Source: Pseudogymnoascus destructans (lineage: Eukaryota; Ascomycota; Leotiomycetes; Thelebolales; Thelebolaceae). Taken from it: a DNA stretch of 64,000 bases. The position numbers and the translations under genes are program-made. Shown piece after piece: positions 1 to 10,605 of the stretch. The first letter of the stretch is position 1; the number at the start of each line of letters is the position of its first letter. Under the pieces are notes generated by a model. It made no database searches. It saw only the letters and a program-made list of their open reading frames with translations, and had not been told where the DNA came from. Location of the stretch: contig NW_020167531.1 of NCBI RefSeq assembly GCF_001641265.1, forward strand, positions 434,001 to 498,000, read 5' to 3'.

Positions 1-214
1 GCAGCAATATTAGCAGCCCTCCTGATTTTCAGACACTTTAGAAAGCAAATACAGTGCTCTCTTCTACAATAAGTCGTGGCATTCATAAGTCGTGGCATTC
101 TTAATACACGCCACATACTACAGCAAAGACAGAAGCGCAGAGAACAGAATAAGGGCAAAAGAGCAGTTTTAAAGGGTCAATTCCACATCTCTACCAAGGA
201 GTTGATGTCGCAAG

Positions 215-295
215 TAGCAGAAGCAGAAGCAGAAGCAGAAGCAGAAGCAGAAGCAGCAGCAGAAGCAGAAGCAGAAGCAGAAGCAGAAGCAGAAC
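215..295 (+). repeat. AGAAGC hexanucleotide microsatellite
   Basis: About 13 near-perfect copies of AGAAGC, with one interruption (AGCAGC) in the middle. In frame it would give an Ala-Glu run. Confidence 0.9.
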
Positions 296-358
296 AACAG
301 CTACATCCCAAAAGTCGAAAATATCAACAACGCCATAAGCTACAACATCTATAATTGA

Positions 359-439
359 TTTAATTGATGATAGTAGTGAAGAGGAGATGTGTGATGGTGA
401 TTTAATTGATGGTAGTGAAGAGGAGATGTGTGATGGTGA
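359..439 (+). repeat. Tandem duplication, 42 + 39 bp
   Basis: The unit at 359-400 (TTTAATTGATGATAGTAGTG...) is repeated at 401-439 with loss of one trinucleotide. The difference is a multiple of three and keeps one acidic reading frame open. Confidence 0.8.
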
Positions 440-862
440 TTTAGATGAATTGGCATAATAATGGTGGAACTATTTTCAATTTTTGGTTGGTAAGTTAGTG
501 GTAGTCTGGTGGTTTCGTGGGGTCTTCTGCCGCCTACTTTCCCCAAAACTATCCAGGTAGCGGCGGGAGCGTACGGGAGCGATGGGATCTGTCATGAAGT
601 ACCTATAAGTTAAGACGGATGCGGGGATCAACAGCGACAAATGAAGGGAGGAATGAAGATAAATCTGGATAGTTATTGTTTTGCAAATATCGTTCGCAAA
701 ACACGGCTAAAGAGCTGGAATATTAACCTACACTGACATCAGGGAGGTGCCAAAGCTGATCCACAACTCATATTGGGCGCCAACAAACGGACTGACCTGA
801 ACCGGCCCGACGTGTTTAACCTGGTCCTGGCCTGGTCGTTGTCCCGCTCTACACCTCTACCT

Positions 863-936
863 CCTCGACCTCGACCTCGACCTCTACCTCTACCTCTACC
901 TCTACCTCTACCTCTACCTCTACCTCTACCTCTACC
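863..936. repeat. CTCTAC hexanucleotide microsatellite
   Basis: CTCGAC units pass into about nine CTCTAC units. It lies about 150 bp upstream of the DUF7514 gene start. The rest of 500-1087 shows no gene and presumably holds that gene's promoter. Confidence 0.9.
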
Positions 937-1087
937 TAACTGAACTGCATCTGCATGAGTTGGCGTTTTCACATACTACCTACTATCCCTCCTCCTGCAT
1001 CTGTATTCATCCTCTCACTCACCACACACACGTCGATGCCTATCCACCAAACCGCGCCCTCGCTCTCGTGCTCTGCTCAGTCCCACC

Positions 1088-2997
1088 ATGGCGCAACCAC
1101 AAGACGCGGCGGCGTACTACGGCGATCTCCTTGACAGCGACAAGAAGCCCTCGAGGGTCATGGTTGCGCTGCTCACGGGGATCGCAAAATATATTGTATG
1201 TAGCGCCTAGGAAGATGCGCCATAGGCCCGCTGCTGTTGCCAGTGCGCCGTTCTGACAGTGTGGAAAAGGTCAAGAATCTCGGGGACAAGGACACAAAGT
1301 GTCTTACCCCGCCAAAGCTGGCGGCGTTCTACAAAGCCGTCGGTGGGAACTACGACTGTAAGAGAGCGCATCTGCCTTGAACTGTCTGTATAGCTTGAAC
1401 TGACTCCTACCTCGCAGCTGTCTTCATCGACCTCCCAAACCCCCAAATATCATTCATCTACCAATCCATAGGCTGCCAACACACCCTCCAACCCACCGAC
1501 GACGACTTCCACGCCCCCACCATCCCCGCCCTCACAACCCGCGGCTTCGTCCGCTGGCAAACCATCGAGATCCTCCTCGACCCCTCCGGGCACGTGCCCT
1601 TCCTCCAGCGCGCCGTCCACGACTTCCCCATCCTCATCCCGGAGACGGGAGACCGCTTCCCCGCCGACCTCCCCGCCTCCTGCCTGCCCCAGGAGCCCGA
1701 CGCCGCTATCGAGAAATGGCATAATAAGTGCGCTGAGAGGCTGCGGAGGGATTCGGCGGCGGATGAGAGGCCTCGGGGTCAACCGAATCATACGGCGGAC
1801 TCGAGACATCAGTCCCCTTACGTGAAGGCGTCGCATACCCACCCCGCTACCTCTATCCCGCGCGACAGCCCTAGAGGCACAGATAACTTCAACCCCAAAC
1901 CCGAGCAGCACCCGCGCCGCCAAAAACCCACACGCAGCGGCACACACGCCCCCACCAACCCCCGTGACCCCCCACCCACCCCCCGCCCGGCCACTCCACC
2001 ACTCGAATACGAAGCCGCGCGCGGCCGCCGCCGTTCCGTGCCAAGGGACTACTACCGTAACATCCCCACCTCCAGCCGACCTCCAAAATACGCCTCTGAT
2101 GTCCCCCAGCCAGAGGGGTTGAGACCGCATAATGGTGGGCCGGGGAGGAGGAGGCATAGTCATCCGAGACATAGAAGGGAAAGGAGTAGTTCGAGTAGTT
2201 CGAGTAGTTCGTGGAGTTCGAGCTCGGAGAGCCTGACGACTGATCTGCCGACTAGTCCGTTGTATAGTGCGAGCAGGGCGTCGAAGTCGAAGGACCAACC
2301 GCAGCCTCAGCCACCTCCGCAGCAGCAGGGGAAACCGAGGCGCAACGCTAAACCCACCGCCGCCCCCTTCGCAGGACGCTACTCCGCGTCGCCAAGTCCG
2401 CACCCCGACCCCGTCGCCGCAGCTGCTTCCGCCGCAGCTGCTTCCGCCGCGGCCGCTGCCGTCGGTGGTGGTGGTGGTGGTGGTGGTTTGGGCGGGGGTC
2501 TCCAGAACGAGAAACTCCGCCAAGATCACCGCAATCGCGGGCTATCGATGCCGAATTTTCGTCATGCTGGGGGTGCGGGGCCAAAAATTGCAACCTACAA
2601 AATCGCCGTCGACCCCCCTCCAGCTGGGAAGTTGGGCGCCGCAAGCCCCTTCGCTCCTTCCTACCCGAATGCGTGGCGTAGCGAGTCCCGCGGCGGGGGG
2701 GCGAATGTGAGGTGGAGGGATTTAGTGGATATTGATATTCCCCTCAGGGGGGGGGTTAAGGAGCCTCCTGTTGCGCCGGATGCGCCCCCCGCCGTCGGTG
2801 GTGGTGGTGGTTTTGGGGCAGGGGGGATGGGAGGGAGGGAAAAGTATCGAAGAGAGGAATTTGGGAAGAGGGAGAGGAGGAGTGTGAGTCATGAGGAGAG
2901 GGCGAGGGAGAGGGAGAGGGAGAGGAGGTGGGAGAGGGAGAGGGCGGATTCGGAGACGGATGCGAGGATGGAGAGGAGGTTGGGGGGGAAGCGATAG
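1088..2997 (+). CDS. DUF7514 domain protein with Ser/Arg-rich low-complexity tail
   Basis: Three exons. Exon 1 starts at ATG 1088 (MAQPQDAAAYYGDLLD). Exon 3 runs 1418-2997 after a clear intron 1358-1417 (GTAAGA...CGCAG). The first intron is uncertain. Donor 1200 with acceptor 1243 keeps frame and gives 601 aa, whereas the better-looking GTATGT donor at 1196 with CAG at 1259 breaks the frame. The N-terminal ~180 residues match the fungal DUF7514 pattern: YGDLLDSDKKPS, LTGIAKYI, LTPPKLAAFYKAVGGNYD, SIGCQHTLQPTDDDFHAP, LTTRGFVRWQTIEILL. The remainder is disordered, with a Ser run (~2190-2230), poly-Gly and a C-terminal Arg/Glu block (EERARERERERRWERERA). The function of the family is unknown. 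The family call is firm; the exact exon 1/2 junction is not. Confidence 0.8.
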
Positions 2998-3262
2998 GGG
3001 CGGGGTGGGGAGGGGGGATGGGGTGAAAGGGTGGGTTATGATGGTTATGATTATGATTACGATGGGGGATATGGAACCCGAGGGGTCTAGAACTTGGGGA
3101 TTTGGCGTTTTTTTTTTGGGGGGGGGGGTAGGATAGATGGTGATGCTCAGCTCCGTTTGTGTGCGAGGAATTCAGGATTTTTCAACTCTGCTTGTTATTC
3201 TCTACCAAACCGTTTACATGATTCTACCCATACCTACATCGCCCTCCTAGGTCCCTTCCACA

Positions 3263-4657
3263 TCACCACCCCCTCCACCTCATCCAAACATCAACAACCA
3301 CATCCCCCTCCCTCTCCCCTTCCGAATCAACAACCAAATACCAATCAAACCCCGTCCCAGCAATACACGCATGATTTGGCCAAACCCTCACTCGCCCCCC
3401 CACCTCCAACCCGTTCCCCCTCCCCTCCTCCCCAGTCCACTTCAAAACCCCATGCTCCTGGCTCACACTCCCCACCACCCATCCCTCCCCCCCCACCGCG
3501 CCCCAGGGGGAGACAACGCCCCATCCGTCGTAGGATTTGCATTTTTCCCGACCTAGGGCGATGGAACCGGCTGTGATTAATGCTTCCCCGGTGTTGCGGG
3601 TGGGGTAGATGGAGGCTACTTCGGCGAGGATGGTTAGGGCGATGCAGGAGGTGGAGAGCAGGGAGGGGGGTAGCGCGGAGGTGGCGAGTTGTTGCATGTC
3701 GAGGACGGGGTAGACGCCAGCGTGGAGTTCGATCTGTGCATCTGCGGTTTTCACCAAGTCGATGGTGGATTGAAGGGATGCGAGCGCGGTGGCCTCGGCG
3801 GTGGAGGGGGTGGAGGAGGGGTGCAGGAGGTTATACACTGCTGTCGTGGTTGGCGTCGCGCCAACTGAGAAAGTAAGCGTGCTCGACGGCGCCAACTCAC
3901 GAAGTTCCTTCGCAGCATCTAGAAGAGCGCGGAGTTCGTCATTGAGAAGACTAATAGCCGTCGCCGGATCAGAGCCAGCATACGAATGCCCCGCATGCGA
4001 GTAAAACCCCACAATCTTACACTTCCCCTCCTCAGTCAGCGGCAGCAACGCAGCCACCAACTCCTTGAACAAATCCGACGAAGCTAAGATGCCAGAACGC
4101 TGGTAGCCCATCTCAATCTTAATACTCACACCCACCGCCGTGCCGGACAGCTCATAGATGCTCCGCAGCACACCTACTTGAGAGGGATGGTCGAGGAGGA
4201 TGTGTAATCCATAGGGGCCGAGGGAGGTGGAGAGAGAGGCAAGGCGGGGGGCGTAGGAGGGGGCGGGGAGTAGGCCGTAGAGGAGGGAGCGGGAGGTGGG
4301 GGGGTAGGTGAGGAGGAGGGGGAGGATGTTCTCCGCTTCGGTGAGGGTGGATGTTATGAGGTGGGCGGGGCGGGGGGGGGGGCCGAGCTGGAGGAGGGTG
4401 AGCTCGGTGGTCTGGGAGGGGGTTAGTTGGGGGTTCAGGGGGGAGGGGGGTTGCGGGACCTTGTGTGTCTTGATATGCGCTCTCCACCCGAATCCGAGGG
4501 CGTCGATGGACTCGAGCATGCGGGTGCAGTTTCGTTTCACTTTGGAAAGGTCGAGGATTGCGGAGGGGACGGGGGCACCATTGAGGTTGGTCCTGACGAA
4601 TTGCTTTACGAGTTTCTGGCGCTGTGCTTCCAGCGCTTCGAGGGATGAGGTTGCCAT
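3263..4657 (-). CDS. DSD1: D-serine dehydratase-like (D-threonine aldolase fold) enzyme
   Basis: Single exon, 464 aa, the expected size for the eukaryotic fold-type III family. These PLP- and zinc-dependent enzymes split D-serine to pyruvate and ammonia in the cytosol. The sequence shows the N-terminal PSAILDLSKVKRNC segment, the Schiff-base lysine in HIKTHK (about residue 63), the barrel motifs IKIEMGYQRSG and GFYSHAGHSY, SVGATPTTT, HAGVYPVLDMQ, and the C-terminal zinc ligands His and Cys in WPNHACIAG. A proline/threonine-rich insertion follows HKVPQPP. It is transcribed divergently from TAF1 and converges on the DUF7514 gene, with only about 265 bp between the stops. D-threonine aldolase activity cannot be excluded from sequence alone. 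Confidence 0.88.
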   Translation of the reverse strand: MATSSLEALEAQRQKLVKQFVRTNLNGAPVPSAILDLSKVKRNCTRMLESIDALGFGWRAHIKTHKVPQPPSPLNPQLTPSQTTELTLLQLGPPPRPAHLITSTLTEAENILPLLLTYPPTSRSLLYGLLPAPSYAPRLASLSTSLGPYGLHILLDHPSQVGVLRSIYELSGTAVGVSIKIEMGYQRSGILASSDLFKELVAALLPLTEEGKCKIVGFYSHAGHSYAGSDPATAISLLNDELRALLDAAKELRELAPSSTLTFSVGATPTTTAVYNLLHPSSTPSTAEATALASLQSTIDLVKTADAQIELHAGVYPVLDMQQLATSALPPSLLSTSCIALTILAEVASIYPTRNTGEALITAGSIALGREKCKSYDGWGVVSPWGAVGGEGWVVGSVSQEHGVLKWTGEEGRGNGLEVGGRVRVWPNHACIAGTGFDWYLVVDSEGEREGDVVVDVWMRWRGW

Positions 4658-5380
4658 GGCTCTGGAGGTGGGGGAGGTGTTCAGTGGGTGTTTTTGAGGA
4701 AAATGGTCGCGAGAATAGTGAAGCTTGGGTGCGAGTGGGATGGAGGTGAGGTGGGGTTATAGTAGCGAAATAATAATATATATGTGAAGGTGATTAATTA
4801 TCAAGCTTATGAGAAATTCTTGGGGTACCTATAAGCTCAATTTTGTGGGTCTTGATATAATAGTTCTCATCCTAATATGAGGGATAATTATTTAATTGTT
4901 ATAACTTATAATTCATTGCATGAGAATATAAAAAATTCGAGACATCAACCCTCCAAAACCTAATAAAAAATACTGATCCCACCTCTCAATTATTTATACA
5001 GACTTCATATATTTTATATCATGCTTCAATACTAGAAAGTAGTGTTAGAGATTCCGACGTTATAATCTAGACAGAGGCCACGTGACTTGTAGTCTGACTC
5101 CGCTATTCGATCGCGCTAGTGGCTGGGGTTGGCGCGAGCAACCCGAGTTGGAACTTCACAACTACATCAGCAGATTCACCTCTAAATGAAGCCAAGCTCG
5201 CCACCACAGACATAGGTCGCTCTGCGCGTATTCCTACGATACCAAGAACCCAACACCCAGCTCGTGTCGATGACCAGAATACCCCGATGAGATAGCTACA
5301 CCCGAAAGCGCGACAAAGGGACAGCGTCTCTGATCTTGCGCACGCCACAACGGACTCAGGGACCGACCGCGACCGCAACG
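4658..5380. other. Divergent intergenic region, AT-rich
   Basis: This is the shared upstream region of the D-serine dehydratase (-) and TAF1 (+) genes. The part from 4770 to 5060 is strongly AT-rich. No ORF with family features and no RNA gene was recognised. Confidence 0.6.
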
Positions 5381-8300
5381 ATGTCGCTGGAAGATGTGGA
5401 CTGGGACAAGCAGGCGGCTGAAGATGACAAGATACTGCAGCGCTTTCTCTTGAACCAGGAGAACCCAGATGACCAGGGAGCCTTGAACCTCGACAGGCCG
5501 CTGGAGGTTGGCGAGAAGGCTGATGACGCGGAGGACTTCGAAGACATCAGCGACGACGACCTACCCGACGAGGAGGAAGCGACAAATGGAGCTGGCGCTG
5601 ATCTGCCGGGCCTGACGGATGATGGAAGAACCAGCCATGATACCGATGATCTTTTCGGAGAGCTTCGCGGTTCGTCGCCTTTCGAAGGGGTGGACAGGCA
5701 TAATGGGGTTCAAATCAAGCAGCTCGACGATTCGCAAACTACTCAAAGCATAGGTAGTCGCCTGACTCTGCCTTCATCACTGCCGTCTCTGGATAAATCT
5801 ACCGAATTTCCGTCTATGAGCTTCGACCAAGAACCGAAACCATCCGATGAGGCGAACCAAGATCTTTCCATCCCAGCCCCCGCGGAGACTGAGGAGGAGT
5901 TGGTGAAGCAGGCATGGCCTACGTTTGAGCAAGGTGTCACCATCAACTGGAATGAGTTGCTTCCGCCCAAGAAGGCACACTACATCCCCAAACAACCTAT
6001 CAAGCCGCCAAAGCCAGTCAACCCGACAAGAGTCAGTTTGGATCTCGCGCCGGAGCAGGAGAAGAGCTTTCGCGTCGCAGGGGCATCGCATCCCAACAAA
6101 TTACAGAGGATCCAGGAGTCGGTGGCCAAAGGCATTATCCCGATATTGGAGGAGGAGTCGGACGAAGCAACATCCGAAGATGGCTTCGACTGGGATACGC
6201 CGCCACCGGATGAGGAGATTGGAGGCATAAGCTGGGCTGACTTGCAAGTCATTTGTGATGATTGGGAATCGAGAATCGAGGCTTCCTCACCCGAGGTCGA
6301 AGAACGCCAGGCTCCTGAAGTTACCTGGGATGATGCGGACGATGAGTGGTTCAGGGATATGGAGATGCACCCAGAGAAACGCCAGAAAACGTCGAAACCG
6401 AAGGAGATTGACATTCTTAAAATGCCGTCCTTTGCGGTGCCTTCCTTCGATGATTTTGAGCGTGCCACGGCGCGTGTTGCGAAGCGTGTCATGCTCGACC
6501 TCAACGATCCTCACCTCCTTGTCGATGTGCATCAGCCAAGCCAAACGGATAGGCAGTTGCGCCTTGGTGGTAGTTTCAAACGTGGAGGAAGCGGCAACGT
6601 GTCGAAGAGCTTGTCGCAACGCTTCAACATATCTAACGATGAAGCTTATGATGCTCTTAAGGAGAACCACCAGAACAAGGTCCGTGCCTTAATTGGCAGC
6701 ATCACAGTCGAACATAGTTTGCCGGCTCTGAAGTTGCAGTGGCCATACTACAGAGTGAAGCTTTATACCAAAGAGGCGCGTTCTTACCACAGACCCTCGT
6801 TGAAGTTTGGAAAGTTCATGAACCACGTCATTTATTTCTCGAAGCCTGCGCAACGCAAGAGGAAGCACATGAAGGGATTATCTACCCAGGAAATTTTCAA
6901 GGAGTCCAAGGATCTGTCACTGGCAGATAACTCGACTGCTATGCTTCTCGAGTACTCGGAAGAGCACCCGACGGTTCTGTCCAATTTCGGAATGGGCAAC
7001 AGAATCATCAACTACTACCGGCGCAAAGACGCTGACGACGCGTTGAGGCCAAAGAACGAAATCGGAGAGACAAGTGTGCTTATGCCCGAGGATAGGTCGC
7101 CGTTTGCGCAGTTCGGCACCGTTGAACCTGGAGAGACCGTGCCTACGCTCCACAACGCCATGTTCCGTGCCCCTGTCTTCAAGCAGGAGCCGAAGAACAC
7201 GGATTTCCTGGTCATCCGAAACACAACCGGAGTAAATGGAACTTCTTGGCACATTCGCAACATTGACAATATCTATGCTGTCGGACAGCAATTGCCTTCG
7301 ATGGAGATTCCTGGTCCGCAGTCTAGAAAGGTTACTAATGCCTCGAAGAGCCGCATGAAGATGATTGCGTTCAGAAAAATCCGCCATAACCCCGCCAACA
7401 CCGTGAGGATCGATGAGATCACCTCTCATATTACTGATTCCAGCGATATGCAGAATAGGCAAAAGCTGAAGGAGTTCATCAAGTATTACAAGGATGAAAA
7501 GGTTTGGCGGGTCAAGCCAGGAGACGTTATTCCAGATGAGACCACAGTCCGCTCTTGGGTCAAGCCTGAAGACGTCTGCACCATTGACGCTATGCAAGTT
7601 GGCCTGAGACACTTGGAAGATGCAGGTTATGGTAGGGACAACCGGGACGACGGCTCCGAAGAGGAACAAGAGGGCGATAGTTTGGAGCAGCTCCTTGCGC
7701 CTTGGAAGACCAGCAAGAATTTCTTGGATGCGGCAGCAGGAAAGGCTATGCTGCAGCTCCATGGCGAGGGCGACCCAACTGGCTGTGGACTGGCATTCAG
7801 TTTCATTAAGACGTCCATGAAAGGAGGATATCTTGATACCATTCAAGGCCCTCAGGCAACTACGGAGGATGCTATCGCTCGTGAGCGCAAAGCAAATGGT
7901 GGCCACAAGTACAACGTTGACAAGCAAAACGAGATATATACGCGGGCCATCAAGGGCATCTGGGAGAAGCAAAAGGCCAACCTCTCCGATACCGCAGAGC
8001 ATGCTGGCAGTGAAATGGAACTAGACCATCCGCTTGAGATGGAGCAACCGTATGGAAGAAACGCTACTCCGCACTCGGCAACCACGCCAGCGAATTTCGA
8101 CGACTCTGTGAGTCAGATCAGCAGGTTTAGCACAAGCAGCCACCATGCCGGCAAGGCCCATCGCATCGTCCGCACCATTCGAAATAAATGGAATCAGCCG
8201 GAGGAAGTTGAGGAAATTGTGTCGGATCCGCGAGTTTGGAGGGAATACGTCAAGCGCCGCCACGCTCTGGACGCAGATGGGCATAATGTTTACGACGTTA

Positions 8301-8697
8301 AGCCTACTGGCGATCCAGAGTGGGACAAGAAGGAAGCCCAACGGTATGATTTAACCCTGTATTATTTTCTGCGGCGTGTACTAATTGTATATCCAGTGTT
8401 CGCAAAGAACTCGCGCGTCTCGAACGCAACAAGGAGCGTCGCCACGCGCGCGAAAAGCAGAAGGGCATATTCCGAGGCCCAGAGGGCACCGCAGATGCTG
8501 GTTCCCCCAGCGCTACCCCGGCGTCAACCGATGCCACGCCAAAGGGGACGTTGAGGAAGTGTGCTAATTGCGGACAGGCGGGTCACATCAAGACGAACAA
8601 GAAGTTGTGTCCAATGCTGAACGGGACGATGAAGTCGGAGGATGGCGGGATGGATCACGGCTTTGGGGCCGTGGCTGCGCCCAGCTTTGGCTCTTGA
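5381..8697 (+). CDS. TAF1: Transcription initiation factor TFIID subunit 1
   Basis: Exons 5381-8343 and 8397-8697, 1,087 aa. The start is set at MSLEDVDW rather than at the upstream in-frame codon at 5336, because fungal TAF1 begins this way. The 53-bp intron 8344-8396 (GTATGA...CCAG) restores frame into a C-terminal exon ending CANCGQAGHIKTNKKLCP, the TAF1 zinc knuckle. The acidic N-terminus (TBP-binding region) is followed by the conserved VNWNELLPPKKAHYIPKQP region and the large DUF3591 core (about residues 430-880, including YRVKLYTKEARSYHRPSLKFG and FLVIRNTTGVNG). A basic helix (RKELARLERNKERRHAREKQ) precedes the knuckle. As in other fungi, bromodomains are absent. The product acts in the nucleus as the TFIID scaffold. 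Confidence 0.95.
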
Positions 8698-10605
8698 GGC
8701 CTTGCTGGGGGGAATTTGTAATATGGAGAGGAAACGGTGGGTTTTACTTGCATTCCAGGAGTTTGATACCGGTGCTTTTTTTGCATGGGTTAAAATTGTA
8801 ATTTTCTCGGGGAGGTCAGAATCCATATGGGGCTAGTCGGGAAATTGCATGATAGGGCTGGGCCGTTTGGGAAGTTTATATTCGGCTGGTACTGGGAAGC
8901 CGCTGGATGGGATATGTTGGGGGGGAGGAAGCATGCGGGATAGACTGCAGGCAAATATTTACCGATAGGAGTGTCAACGCATAATAATATTGTACAATGG
9001 GGGTTTGCAATGCAGGGTGCTTGTGCGGGTGACTGCTAACTCAGGGGCCAGTGTGTGAGTTCTTTCAAATCCTATACTCTCGGTATTATATATGGAATCC
9101 CTCATTCTTACTCTACTACATGGACGAGGAACACAGCGGACGGGTCTGTGGCGTGCTGGGAAACCTTGTCAAAATCACGGTAATGGTCTGGGGGATGAAG
9201 GAGACGGATCGGAGGATTAGTCTTTCCCAGCACTTGAATATTCTCAAAGGTAGACCCCCGAACCCAAGACAAGCCTATTTAAATAGCGACTTTCATGGAA
9301 GATACGATTATCCTGCATTTAGACAGCCATTGTTGATCACTATATAGGAGAGTCCATATCGAGCGCCTCTAGGGAGTAGAACAATCGAGAGGACTGGGCT
9401 GGGATGTGATGCTCGTTAAGGGGAACAACTTGCGAATGAGATTCTGACCATGGCGGTGGCAGTGGGGTGTTGACAGCAAGGAATGGAATGACAGCAGCAG
9501 CGCAACGGTGACAGACCCCCCCACCACCTCAAACCAGAAGGGTTCACAACAGACTCGGGGAGCTTGATTGGGCTCACGGCACTTCTCTTTCCCGTTCAAA
9601 AGAATCGGGATCGTTGATTGGGAGAAGGTACTCTCCGAGGTTTCATCGAGTTCGGTCTTTGCGTGCTTTTTCGGACTGTTATATACCTTTTTTCTCTACC
9701 TTACTTTGCGCGACACGGGCCTGATGTCTCGGGAAGGTGAGCTGGATGTGCTGGATGTGTGTATGGGTGTTCAAAATCCCACTCTTATATCGGCCAACAA
9801 CTCCCACCCACACACCCCAACCCTCCTCCATCCCATACAAGTTGAAACAAGTCCAAACAACCCCATCCCACCTGAAGCCCTCTCCCCCCTCCTCCTCACA
9901 CCAAAAAAACCCATAAAACCTCACACAACGAGAAAATCACACCAAAGGTCACCCCCCCCTTCTCCCCCGCCTCCATCCCCCCACCAAACCAACACCCCGC
10001 CCCAGCCTCAAAACCACTATAAAACGCCCTCCTTCGACGACATATACCAACCCAAGGAGCCTGCGAATTCCGTCGGAAAATTCCAGGGGTGTATGCCCCA
10101 ATTCGAGCATGATTTATGGTGGTGGAGCCGAAGCGTGGTGGAGGGGTTGATGTTTGACAGTGGAAAGAGGGTTTCGGGGGGTATTGTTGTTGTTGTTTGG
10201 GTTATGCTGTTGTTAAGGGGTTCTCGCCGGTAGGGGGTTTCTTGTCGGTGTGGGTTTGTCACCGTTGTTTTTTTGGGGGGGGGGGGGTTGTCGATTTGCT
10301 TCTCATTGGAAAAGGACTGTTGTAAACCATATAGAGTTGGAGACGACACCTTTGTATAACTCTGATGCCGCCTCTACTCGGTATGGTTCCTCGTCCGGCA
10401 CTCTAACGCCGTTCTCATCTTGAAGTTCGAACTCACTGCGGCTGGTGTTTTTATATGGTATCGGGGCCCTGTAAAGTTATGCGATGCACGCTGTATCTTC
10501 TGGGGTTGAACGGGTTGGATCAGAACTTCGGACTTTTTAACCTATATTAAAACGACAGTGGAAGATAAGACTCCTGATATATATAACTCCCTCCCCGAAC
10601 AAACC
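8698..10605. other. Intergenic region without recognisable gene
   Basis: 1.9 kb between the convergent TAF1 and urea-transporter genes. Several short ORFs exist on both strands (for example 9568-10233 +), but they are compositionally biased (C/A-rich at 9770-10020, G/T-rich at 10130-10290) and show no domain. 10269-10289 is a T/G homopolymer stretch. Confidence 0.6.

Larger units (their letters stand above)
76..500 (+). pseudogene. Possible DNA-transposon (pogo/Fot1-like) transposase tail, decayed
   Basis: An open stretch from 76 to 354 has a basic segment (QQRQKRREQNKGKRAVLKG) followed by a long Glu-Ala run made by an AGAAGC repeat, then further basic residues. In another frame the DNA downstream reads an acidic tail (SSEEEMCDGD, twice) ended by two stops near 455-461. 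Basic-then-acidic C-terminal tails are common in Fot1/pogo-type transposases of ascomycetes, and the upstream part would lie outside the window. No DDE catalytic motif or terminal inverted repeat is visible, so this is only a guess. It could also be random open sequence around a microsatellite. Confidence 0.25.

Noticed and set aside
1450..2529. 359-aa ORF on the minus strand over the DUF7514 gene
   Set aside because: Shadow of the + strand exon: Arg/Gly/Ser-rich, no domain, and the opposite strand carries the recognisable family.
6917..8002. 361-aa minus-strand ORF inside TAF1
   Set aside because: Antisense shadow of the conserved DUF3591 region.
9568..10233. 221-aa ORF between TAF1 and DUR3
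   Set aside because: Strong composition bias (Pro/Thr/His, then Val/Gly), no splice or domain support.
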